From contig JAFRTG010000030.1 in assembly GCA_017427265.1 (NCBI GenBank), forward strand, positions 1 through 64,000: a DNA stretch of 64,000 bases. Reading direction: 5' to 3'. The position numbers and the translations under genes were made by a program. The stretch comes from Oscillospiraceae bacterium. Lineage in GTDB: Bacteria > Bacillota > Clostridia > Oscillospirales > Ruminococcaceae. The notes under the pieces are model-generated. The model had not been told where the DNA came from. It did not search any database and was given only the letters and a program-made list of their open reading frames with translations. Positions 50,062-57,314 of this stretch are shown in pieces (position 1 is the first letter of the stretch; each line of letters starts with the position of its first letter).

Positions 50062-52053
50062 TCAGTTTTTATATTCGGCCGGAATTTTAATCAGATGGCG
50101 AGATTTGTAATAGGTAGTATAAACGGTATCATAGTTTTCGCTTTTTATGAAGAAAATATAATATGCCTCTGCGAAATACATTGAATAGCCGTCAACATTA
50201 GACATATTTGTTCCGTTTTGTGCTCCGCCTTGCTGTTCGCCAGGATGGATAACAGTTGCTGCATTTACCTCATCAACAGTGAATGTCCATTCATTGTGAT
50301 GTTCACCATAAGCTGAAGACAAACCGTTTTCGTCAAAATTGCCGTTCACACTATAATTTCGATATTGACGACGCCATGGATTGAGAGCAGCAGTACAATA
50401 TGCTTCCATATTGTAGCTCACAAGCACCTGAGAACCACGATCTTCTTTTTCGACCTGAACCGTGTCAGAAGCATCTATCTTAGTCGTAGACCAATCCGAC
50501 CAGTCAGACCATGTTTCGGTATAAGCTGTTTTGACATTCACCTTGCAGGAGACGCTTGTGCCGTTTGCACTTGCAGTAATTGTTGCGGTTCCGTCCTTCT
50601 GAGCGGTGACAAGTCCTGCTTTGACGCTTGCGACTGTTGCGTTTGAGGAACTCCAGACAACATCATCCGGGAAAGGATACGAACAGATCAGCTGAAAGGT
50701 CTTGCTTGTGCCTTCAGTATTCAGCGTCAGAGAATACTTGTTCAGTATGATAATAATGCCGCGCTCAGTCAGAATTTTTCGTTTCAGCATCGAATAATCA
50801 ACAGCATTCAGTTTGCCGTCGCCGTTCAAGTCAGCAGCCTTTGCATCCTTCAGAGTTGTTTGCGGAGCAGTCAGCAGCCAGTTCTTCAGCAGCGTCAGAT
50901 CGGTTTCATCAACCTCGCTGTCTGCGTTGATGTCGCCCGGAACAGAGATCTGTTCCCAGCGTGCATAAAGCATGACCTTTGCGCTTCCGTTTACGATATC
51001 GGGATAAATATCATTGGCAGTTAGCGCAGTGTCGTCCTGATCGAAGATGGTTCCACTGTCTTTGGCAAGGCTCCAGCCGAGGAAGCGGTATCCGGTTTTT
51101 GTCAGCTTGAATGAACTAGCGTTTGTCAAACCGTATTCCGGACTGCCGCTGCCGTTGTTCCAGATGGTAGCATAGACTTTTCCGCTGGATTTGACAAGGA
51201 TCGTGCCGTCATCGCTTGCCTTGTAATCGGCCTCCTCTGCGATCGTACCGCCGTTCGTGTTATAGTTGATCGTGAGCTGCTTGGGCGGTTCTTTGACAGT
51301 GAAGGATACATTGTCGCTGAACGTGTAGTTTCCGTTTGCATTTACAGAGGCTACATTTGCATAATAGCTGCCCGATGCGAGAGAATAGGAATAGGAAAGC
51401 CCGCTGATCCTGTATTCTACTGCAATATTCGTTCCGTCCGGATTGCAGATATAAACATCATACCAGTCAGCGTTATCACATGCATTCCATGAAAATCCGA
51501 CCGGTGAAGCGCTTGTATTGGCCGAGACGGAAAGTGTGGGCTTGGAGGGAACGACGGGGGCGGGTGGAGAATAGCGTAAAACACCATCCCATGATACGCC
51601 CCCGGCATTATTCCAGAAATTCTCTCTGATAATACCGTCATCGTCGTTTGCTGCTGCAACACATTTACCTCCGCCCAAATAAAATTCCGTGTGAGCGGAT
51701 TCATCTAGCAAAATGTCACCTCTTTGGAGATTGGAGGAGTTTCCGATATTGCTCCACGAAATCCATTGAAAACCGATGCCAGTAAGTACACCTCTCATAT
51801 TGCGGGTGTTGAATGCTGAATTACCGACATCAAATCCACCGGCTTTCAATGCATAAAAAACAAAGGAAGAGCAATCATAATCCGGTCCGTTTCGATTGGA
51901 CTGGCTGTACCAGTGACTGTTATCATCCGCAATTGCAAGCGCCCATTCCAAAGCGGCTTCGATATTTCCGGCAGCCTGTGCTCTTATTGGTACAGGCAAC
52001 AGAAAGCAACAGCACATCATCAAAGACAAGCAAAGCGAGACTAATTTTTTCAT
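50062..52053 (-). CDS. Secreted peptidoglycan amidase-like protein with an internal dockerin
   Basis: This 663-residue protein has a signal peptide (about 1-28, ending RAQAAG). A phage-type NlpC/P60-like cell-wall hydrolase domain follows (about 30-165) with catalytic C61 in DYDCSSF and H121 in ESAHTEF. Next come a fibronectin-like domain (about 172-258), an InlB-B-type repeat (about 262-376, YNTNGGTI and FLGWSLAKDSG) and a two-repeat dockerin (about 381-428). A Big2-like domain (about 440-512) and an unassigned end rich in W and Y complete it. A dockerin in mid-protein is unusual. The region is AT-richer than its neighbours. It diverges from the XRE gene at 52313. Confidence 0.85.
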   Translation of the reverse strand: MKKLVSLCLSLMMCCCFLLPVPIRAQAAGNIEAALEWALAIADDNSHWYSQSNRNGPDYDCSSFVFYALKAGGFDVGNSAFNTRNMRGVLTGIGFQWISWSNIGNSSNLQRGDILLDESAHTEFYLGGGKCVAAANDDDGIIRENFWNNAGGVSWDGVLRYSPPAPVVPSKPTLSVSANTSASPVGFSWNACDNADWYDVYICNPDGTNIAVEYRISGLSYSYSLASGSYYANVASVNANGNYTFSDNVSFTVKEPPKQLTINYNTNGGTIAEEADYKASDDGTILVKSSGKVYATIWNNGSGSPEYGLTNASSFKLTKTGYRFLGWSLAKDSGTIFDQDDTALTANDIYPDIVNGSAKVMLYARWEQISVPGDINADSEVDETDLTLLKNWLLTAPQTTLKDAKAADLNGDGKLNAVDYSMLKRKILTERGIIIILNKYSLTLNTEGTSKTFQLICSYPFPDDVVWSSSNATVASVKAGLVTAQKDGTATITASANGTSVSCKVNVKTAYTETWSDWSDWSTTKIDASDTVQVEKEDRGSQVLVSYNMEAYCTAALNPWRRQYRNYSVNGNFDENGLSSAYGEHHNEWTFTVDEVNAATVIHPGEQQGGAQNGTNMSNVDGYSMYFAEAYYIFFIKSENYDTVYTTYYKSRHLIKIPAEYKN

Positions 52054-52173
52054 AACAAACCTCCTGTTCTTCGGTTGCTGTATTGTGAAACATTATGCTG
52101 CATACGGTATAAGGGGAGCGGATTTTTGCATTAGAGCGGGAATCCGGACACCGTATGAGATACAGCTTCAAAA

Positions 52174-52189
52174 TACAACGAATCGTGTA
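52174..52189. promoter_or_regulatory. Putative operator A of XRE module 2
   Basis: TACAACGAATCGTGTA, an imperfect palindrome, lies downstream of the minus-strand promoter in the leader of the amidase gene. It matches the inverse of operator B. Confidence 0.55.
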
Positions 52190-52222
52190 TAACAAAAACA
52201 TCATTCGACGTTTTATAATTAT

Positions 52223-52251
52223 ATAATACACGAATTGTTGTAATTTGTCAA
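52223..52251 (-). promoter_or_regulatory. Promoter of the dockerin-amidase gene with embedded operator B
   Basis: On the minus strand a perfect TTGACA, a 17-base spacer and TATTAT are present. The spacer holds TACACGAATTGTTGTA (52227-52242), the inverse of operator A, so a bound repressor would block RNA polymerase. Confidence 0.75.
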
Positions 52252-52271
52252 TAGAATTCCGTGACATGTGG

Positions 52272-52317
52272 TATAATTTAGGCGCATTATATAAACGGAG
52301 GTACAACGAATTATGCA
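52272..52317 (+). promoter_or_regulatory. Promoter and operator C of the XRE gene
   Basis: An extended -10 (TGGTATAAT, -10 at 52272-52277) lies 36 bases before the start. A third operator-like word, TACAACGAATTATGCA (52302-52317), overlaps the start codon, just after GGAGG. Confidence 0.6.
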
Positions 52318-52675
52318 ACATTATCAACGAATACGGGATTTGCGGGAAGATGCCGATCTGACGCAGGAGGCGCTCTGCCGAAGACTGAATATGCATAAAA
52401 CGACCTATACCAATTATGAACAAGGAAAGCATACCGTTCCGCTTGATTTTGCCGTTGTACTCGCTGATTTTTATCAGGTCTCACTTGATTATCTGACCGG
52501 CCGCACGAGCTTTCCGCACGGAAGAGCCAATCCGGTGTTTTCAGAAGAACAGCTTCATGTTGCAGAACAGTATGCGCAGCTGAGCGAAAAAAACAAAGGC
52601 CGTCTGGAATACTATCTGGAAGAACTGCTGAAAAAGCAGGCAACAGAATCTGCATGCGGAAAAGATACAGAATAA
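52313..52675 (+). CDS. XRE-family helix-turn-helix regulator (module 2)
   Basis: This 120-residue regulator has an N-terminal HTH (about 4-60, LTQEALCRRLNMHKTTYTNY) ending in VLADFYQVSLDYLTGRTSF. A C-terminal helix pair (about 75-108, FSEEQLHVAEQYAQLSEKNK) probably serves dimerisation or ligand sensing. It resembles the repressor at 31468 in its RIRDLRED start and GRTS turn. GGAGG lies before the ATG. It diverges from the dockerin-amidase gene, and operator-like palindromes lie between them, so it likely represses that gene and itself. Confidence 0.88.
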   Translation: MQHYQRIRDLREDADLTQEALCRRLNMHKTTYTNYEQGKHTVPLDFAVVLADFYQVSLDYLTGRTSFPHGRANPVFSEEQLHVAEQYAQLSEKNKGRLEYYLEELLKKQATESACGKDTE

Positions 52676-52683
52676 GCACAGAT

Positions 52684-52728
52684 AAAAGCTGCCTGACTTG
52701 CTTAACACACAGTCAGGCAGCTTTTTCA
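52684..52728 (+). terminator. Terminator of the XRE gene
   Basis: AAAAGCTGCCTGAC pairs with GTCAGGCAGCTTTTT across a 14-base loop, followed by further T. Confidence 0.85.
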
Positions 52729-52755
52729 TTTGTAAAATATGACCCTTATCTTTCC

Positions 52756-52983
52756 TCAGAACTGCGGTTCGCCGGAGAGAATCAGCATTTCATCGGCGTG
52801 CGGATCAATTTCCTTTTCCTTGACCTCGCGTGCCCAGACCTCCGGCTCATATTCCTCGACCTTGACGGTGACGGCAGAGCGGGGGCAGCCCCATTTTTCT
52901 GCGAACAGATCCGTGAGGTCCTGTGCGACCTCCTGCTTGACCTTTTCGTCCTTCGGATAGGCTTTTATCACGATCAGCGGCAT
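52756..52983 (-). CDS. 4-oxalocrotonate-tautomerase-like enzyme
   Basis: This 75-residue protein begins MPLIVIKAYP, so removal of Met would expose the catalytic Pro1 of the tautomerase superfamily. The later VTVKVEEYEPEVWA strand fits the fold. The start at 52983 is chosen because of Pro2 and an AAGGAG upstream. Substrate is unknown. It follows the MurL-like gene by 14 bases on the same strand and is probably co-transcribed. Confidence 0.8.
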   Translation of the reverse strand: MPLIVIKAYPKDEKVKQEVAQDLTDLFAEKWGCPRSAVTVKVEEYEPEVWAREVKEKEIDPHADEMLILSGEPQF

Positions 52984-52997
52984 AAGAAGCGCTCCTT

Positions 52998-54431
52998 TCA
53001 GCGGTAGTTTTCGACACATTCGCGTCTGACCAGTCCGGCCAGCGCATCAGGCAGATTGTGCTGCGGATCCCATTCCTGCCCGAAGGCAGATGCAGTCTCC
53101 GCATATTCTGCGTACAGTGGGGATGCTTTATAGTTTTCAAGCAGCAGCGGGAGTTTTTCGCCTGCTTGCTCTGTGCGGGCGATCGCAAGACAGAGCGAGA
53201 TATTCACCTCTTTGCGGCTGCCGACGCATTCAAACGGCTTATTCGGCAGCGCACCGCAGAGCTCCTGCAGAACAGGCTCCATATCTGCCATATTGAACAG
53301 ATCGGCGCCGAGCAGTCTGGTGATCTCTGCCAGCGGCAGGAACGGTGACAGGATCACGGAGACAAACAGGCATTTTGCGCAGTGTCCGCACCATTTATCC
53401 TGCTTGGCACCGGCATTGCAGCTGCGGAAGATCTCGTGATATGCTGTCGGGAGCGATGCAAAATATCTTGCAATCTGGAATTCCGTCAGCGGACGGAGCA
53501 GACTGAAATACTGCACGCCGCAGCGCAGATAATCCCGTTCATAGGCTGCAAAATCACGCTCAAACTGATAGCTCTTGGAATACTGATGATTGACCTCTGC
53601 TTCAGAGACTGTCGATTCGCTCGCTGAGGATTCATTCGAGAGAATGACCGTTTTCAGCCCGTTGACATAGGCTGTCAGTGCCGCCGAAAAAGCAACGATC
53701 GCGGAAAACGGTGTGTGACCGTTCAGAAAGCCCTCTTTGTTCAGGCGCAGCATATTCGGATCAAGCGTGCGTTTCACTTCCAGAATCCGCTCCTTCGGGA
53801 TGCCGGCAAGCAGCGCGGCCTGTTCCGAGGAATCGCGGTGATTGATCTGATAGGCATAGGCATTGTCAAGCTGCCCCTTCAGCAGATTCAGCGTGACGAT
53901 CGAATCCTTGCCGCCGCCGACCGGGATCAGAAGGCCGGAAAGGTCTGTGCGCTGTGCGGGTTTATCCGGAAGATTCTCATAATACGGCGCATCGTCATAT
54001 TCAAACTGCATAAAGCTGTCAAAATCCGTTTCGATGCCGTTGCGGTAGAAGAACTCGCCCAAGCCGCCGAAATACAGCCGCTTCCACCAGTCCTCCTGCT
54101 CCTTGTCCACCAGAATATCGCTGAGCTTCACCTTCGGCGGACAGGCGATCTTCCAGTAGGAGACCAGCTCTGCCATGCCGAGCGAAACGATCAGCCGCCA
54201 GAAAGCGGGATCGTCCTCCAGCGGGCTGAAAAGGCGCTTTGCACCCGGCTTTTGTGAAAGCTCCGTTTTGCAGGGAATCTCCCATGTCGGCCGAAACAGA
54301 CCGTCTATCCCGTCAATGGAAAAAAAGTATTCGAGATGCAGAACAGTGCCTGTCTCTGTCTTTTTGAATTCGGGAAAGATTTCCGTAAATTTGAACCTGG
54401 GATGTTTCTCACGCAGTTCGGTAAATGTCAT
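52998..54431 (-). CDS. PP-loop ATP pyrophosphatase protein, MurL-like
   Basis: This 477-residue cytosolic protein has a PP-loop (GLLIPVGGGKDSIVTLNL, VGGGKDS at 171-177). The NESSASESTVSEAEVNHQYSK stretch follows near residue 265, and a cysteine cluster (RSCNAGAKQDKWCGHCAKC) near 335-352. The order and length fit MurL, the UDP-MurNAc-L-Ala-L-Glu epimerase that gives an alternative route to D-Glu in peptidoglycan. The call rests on remembered motifs. Another N-type ATP pyrophosphatase function (queuosine- or thiolation-like) is possible. Confidence 0.55.
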   Translation of the reverse strand: MTFTELREKHPRFKFTEIFPEFKKTETGTVLHLEYFFSIDGIDGLFRPTWEIPCKTELSQKPGAKRLFSPLEDDPAFWRLIVSLGMAELVSYWKIACPPKVKLSDILVDKEQEDWWKRLYFGGLGEFFYRNGIETDFDSFMQFEYDDAPYYENLPDKPAQRTDLSGLLIPVGGGKDSIVTLNLLKGQLDNAYAYQINHRDSSEQAALLAGIPKERILEVKRTLDPNMLRLNKEGFLNGHTPFSAIVAFSAALTAYVNGLKTVILSNESSASESTVSEAEVNHQYSKSYQFERDFAAYERDYLRCGVQYFSLLRPLTEFQIARYFASLPTAYHEIFRSCNAGAKQDKWCGHCAKCLFVSVILSPFLPLAEITRLLGADLFNMADMEPVLQELCGALPNKPFECVGSRKEVNISLCLAIARTEQAGEKLPLLLENYKASPLYAEYAETASAFGQEWDPQHNLPDALAGLVRRECVENYR

Positions 54432-54459
54432 GTGTTTCGCTCCGTTCTGACATAGAATG

Positions 54460-54494
54460 CAGAATGCGCAATCCGTCAGAGATTACGCATTCTG
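54460..54494 (-). terminator. Hairpin after the transketolase genes
   Basis: CAGAATGCGCAATC pairs with GATTACGCATTCTG with one mismatch. T-run is weak on the minus strand. Confidence 0.5.
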
Positions 54495-54504
54495 TCAGTA
54501 TCTC

Positions 54505-55452
54505 TTATTTCGCTTTGACTGCCTCGCGGACAACCTCTGCGATGTGCTCTGCGGACAGGCCGAACTGCTTGAGCAGATCGACAGCCGGGCCGGAGTGGCC
54601 GAAGGTGTCGTTGACGCCGATTCTGCGCACCGGAACCGGGCATGCCTCGCAGACGGCCTCTGCAACAGCAGAGCCGAGTCCGCCGATGATGCTGTGCTCT
54701 TCCGCGGTGACGATCGTGCCGGTTTCCTTTGCGGCCTTGACAATGATATCTTGATCGAGCGGCTTGATCGTGTGGATGTTGATGACGCGGACGGAGATGC
54801 CCTCGCCTGCCAGCGTCTCTGCGGCGATCAGCGCCTCATTGACCATGAGACCCGTTGCGACAACGGTCACATCGCTGCCGTCGCGGAGCAGAACACCCTT
54901 GCCGAGTTCGAACTTGTAGGTTGCCGGATCATTGATAACCGGAACAGCCAGTCTGCCGAAGCGGCAGTAGACCGGGCCGTCATGCTGAATGGCAGCTTCG
55001 ACAGCAGCCTTTGCTTCGGTGTCGTCTGCCGGGTTGATGACGGTCATGCCGGGAATCGTGCGCATGAGTGCGATGTCCTCGCAGCACTGATGCGTTGCGC
55101 CGTCCTCACCGACGGAGATGCCGGCATGGGTTGCGCCGATCTTGACATTGAGATGCGGATAGCCGATGCTGTTGCGGACGATCTCGAATGCTCTGCCGGC
55201 CGCAAACATTGCGAACGAGGATGCAAACGGAATCATGCCGGCTGCTGCAAGACCCGCAGCAACGCCCATCATGTTGGCCTCTGCGATGCCGCAGTCATAG
55301 AAGCGGTCCGGATAAGCCTTTTTGAACATGCCGGTCTTGGTCGCGGCAGCAAGGTCAGCGTCCAGAACGACGAGGTTTTCATATTTTTCAGCCATTGCAA
55401 CCAGCGCTTCGCCGTAGCTTTCGCGCGTTGCCTTCTTGATTACATCACTCAT
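54505..55452 (-). CDS. Transketolase, C-terminal subunit
   Basis: This 315-residue half carries the pyrimidine-binding and C-terminal transketolase domains. Visible are DADLAAATKTG near residue 35, the catalytic-region IAEANMMGVAAGLAAAGMIP, THAGISVGEDGATHQCCED and a C-terminal RIGVNDTFGHSG. With the N-terminal partner it interconverts pentose and triose/hexose phosphates. Its start overlaps the N-terminal subunit's stop by four bases, keeping the two in equal amounts. Confidence 0.93.
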   Translation of the reverse strand: MSDVIKKATRESYGEALVAMAEKYENLVVLDADLAAATKTGMFKKAYPDRFYDCGIAEANMMGVAAGLAAAGMIPFASSFAMFAAGRAFEIVRNSIGYPHLNVKIGATHAGISVGEDGATHQCCEDIALMRTIPGMTVINPADDTEAKAAVEAAIQHDGPVYCRFGRLAVPVINDPATYKFELGKGVLLRDGSDVTVVATGLMVNEALIAAETLAGEGISVRVINIHTIKPLDQDIIVKAAKETGTIVTAEEHSIIGGLGSAVAEAVCEACPVPVRRIGVNDTFGHSGPAVDLLKQFGLSAEHIAEVVREAVKAK

Positions 55453-56294
55453 GCTTCTGCCTCCAGTCTGCTCAGTTCTGCCTGCAGTTCAGCCATGGCC
55501 TTTTCATACTGCTCTGCATTCGGAGCGGTGCCGTGCCAGCCGACCTGATTTTCCATGAAGGAAACGCCCTTGCCCTTGGTGGAGTGCTGAATGATTGCAA
55601 CGGGCTGTCCGGTGATCTTTTCTGCCTCACGGAATGCGCGGTCGATGTCGTCAAAGTCATGTGCGTTCATCTGAATGACATGCCAGCCGAACGCTGCAAA
55701 TTTATCCGGAATCGGCTCCGGCGAACAGACATCGGTGATTTTTCCGTCGATCTGCAGACCGTTGTTATCGACAATGGCAATGAGATTGTCAAGGCCGTAG
55801 TGCGCTGCAAACATCGCTGCTTCCCAGACCTGACCCTCTTCGATTTCACCGTCACCGAGCACGGCATAAACACGGTAATTATCGTTTCTGTGCTTGCCGG
55901 CCAGCGCCATGCCGCAGGCTGCGGAGATGCCCTGTCCGAGCGAGCCGCTGCTCATGTCAACACCGGGGATTGTGATGCAGGGGTGGCCTTGCAGTCTTGC
56001 ACCGATGTGGCGGAGCGTCTTCATCTCGTCCATCGGGAAGAAGCCGCGCTCTGCAAGTGTTGCATAGAGTGCCGGTGCCGTGTGTCCCTTGGAGAGCACA
56101 AAGCGGTCACGCTCTGCGAAATCCGGGTTATCCGGATACACATGCATTCTGGTAAAGTAAAGATACGTCATCACATCTGCGATGGAGAGAGAGCCGCCCG
56201 GATGGCCGGATTTCGCATTGTATACGCCCTCAATGATACCCATGCGGATTTTGCAGGCATGGATCTGAAGCTGTCTGCGGAGCAAATCGTCCAT
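55449..56294 (-). CDS. Transketolase, N-terminal subunit
   Basis: This 281-residue thiamin-diphosphate-binding half has SGHPGGSLSIADVMTYLYF near residue 28, FVLSKGHTAPALYA, SSGSLGQGISAACG and the TPP motif VLGDGEIEEGQVWEAA...NN. ATG at 56294 has GAGGAA upstream and family alignment supports it. Split transketolases are usual in Clostridia and archaea. A promoter lies 95 bases upstream. Confidence 0.93.
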   Translation of the reverse strand: MDDLLRRQLQIHACKIRMGIIEGVYNAKSGHPGGSLSIADVMTYLYFTRMHVYPDNPDFAERDRFVLSKGHTAPALYATLAERGFFPMDEMKTLRHIGARLQGHPCITIPGVDMSSGSLGQGISAACGMALAGKHRNDNYRVYAVLGDGEIEEGQVWEAAMFAAHYGLDNLIAIVDNNGLQIDGKITDVCSPEPIPDKFAAFGWHVIQMNAHDFDDIDRAFREAEKITGQPVAIIQHSTKGKGVSFMENQVGWHGTAPNAEQYEKAMAELQAELSRLEAEA

Positions 56295-56388
56295 ATTCGT
56301 TCCTCTTCCTTTCTGTTTTCTGCGTTCCGGCCTCTGCCGGAACGGCGCATGAATTCGCTGTGCCCGGCTTTGCCGGAGCATCGTTTTT

Positions 56389-56417
56389 ATTATACTATAT
56401 TCCGCGGCAAATTGCAA
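56389..56417 (-). promoter_or_regulatory. SigA-type promoter of the transketolase genes
   Basis: On the minus strand TTGCAA, a 17-base spacer and TATAAT are present. Confidence 0.85.
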
Positions 56418-56506
56418 GCGCTTTTCTGCAAGTGAGTCATTGATTATTGCGGTTTTTGCAGCTTTGTATCTGCCGGAACGGCGTGTACGGCGCTGTGGTA
56501 AAATAC

Positions 56507-56535
56507 TTGACTTTTTACACAAAATATGGTATAAT
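56507..56535 (+). promoter_or_regulatory. SigA-type promoter of the membrane protein at 56604
   Basis: TTGACT, a 17-base spacer and TATAAT lie 69 bases before the start codon. Confidence 0.85.
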
Positions 56536-56603
56536 ATTCTGCGGTATACAGAGGATATACCGGGGATTTTTTTGACCGATTGGGAAAGGTAAGGAACAAA
56601 AAA

Positions 56604-57074
56604 ATGAGCGAAAAAGAGACCAAGACAATGACAAAGCCCGAGAGCAACGCAACCAACATTTATGCGCAGCTGGAAGAGAGTGCCCGCCGCGAGCGGAAAC
56701 AGAAAAATGAGCTGCTGCGCTTCTTCGGCGGTCTGCTGCTGTTCGGCGCAGGCATGTTCATGATTTTCCAGAACATGACCGTTTCGAGTTCGTGGGGCAT
56801 GGGCGGCTCGATCTTCCGGATCGGCGGCTTCGGCATTCCGAACGGCACGATCATGATTCCGCTGCTGATCGGCATTGCACTGCTGTTTCTGTGTGACAGA
56901 AAGCTGTGGGGCTGGCTGTTCATCGCTGTCGGTCTTGTGATTATCCTTGCAGCCGTGATTATGACGGTCAGCATTTCATGGCGGTCTACGACCGGCTGGA
57001 CCTTCTTTGTCGTCTTTGCAATGACCTTTGCAGGCGGCGCGATGATGCTCCGCGAGCTGTTCCGCTCCAACTGA
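56604..57074 (+). CDS. Small polytopic membrane protein of unknown function
   Basis: This 156-residue protein has a charged cytosolic N terminus (about 1-36) and four hydrophobic segments (about 37-58, 78-95, 99-120 and 130-148), with Gly/Met-rich turns such as SSSWGMGGSIFRIGGFGI. No catalytic motif is visible. AAGGA precedes the ATG. It is monocistronic, with promoter and terminator. Confidence 0.8.
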   Translation: MSEKETKTMTKPESNATNIYAQLEESARRERKQKNELLRFFGGLLLFGAGMFMIFQNMTVSSSWGMGGSIFRIGGFGIPNGTIMIPLLIGIALLFLCDRKLWGWLFIAVGLVIILAAVIMTVSISWRSTTGWTFFVVFAMTFAGGAMMLRELFRSN

Positions 57075-57110
57075 GCAGAAGGACGCAAAAACTGAATCAC
57101 TGACGGAATG

Positions 57111-57162
57111 CACCGCAGGATCACCGGATGAAAGACCGGAGATTCTGCGGTGCTTTGATTTC
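57111..57162 (+). terminator. Terminator of the membrane protein gene
   Basis: GCACCGCAG pairs with CTGCGGTGC, with an inner hairpin (CACCGG/CCGGAG), followed by TTTGATTT. Confidence 0.7.
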
Positions 57163-57234
57163 CCGTGCGGCAGGATATTTTGCTATTCCGATCTGATTAT
57201 GCCCCCTATCAAAAAAACCGTATGCCGGAATGTC

Positions 57235-57263
57235 TTGCAATCTGCTGCGGATTATGCTATAAT
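57235..57263 (+). promoter_or_regulatory. SigA-type promoter of the xylanase gene
   Basis: TTGCAA, a 17-base spacer and TATAAT lie 52 bases upstream of the start at 57315. Confidence 0.85.
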
Positions 57264-57314
57264 GAAAATACCGCCGCAGTGCGGAATAAAAATACGTTTC
57301 AGGGGGAGAGAAAT

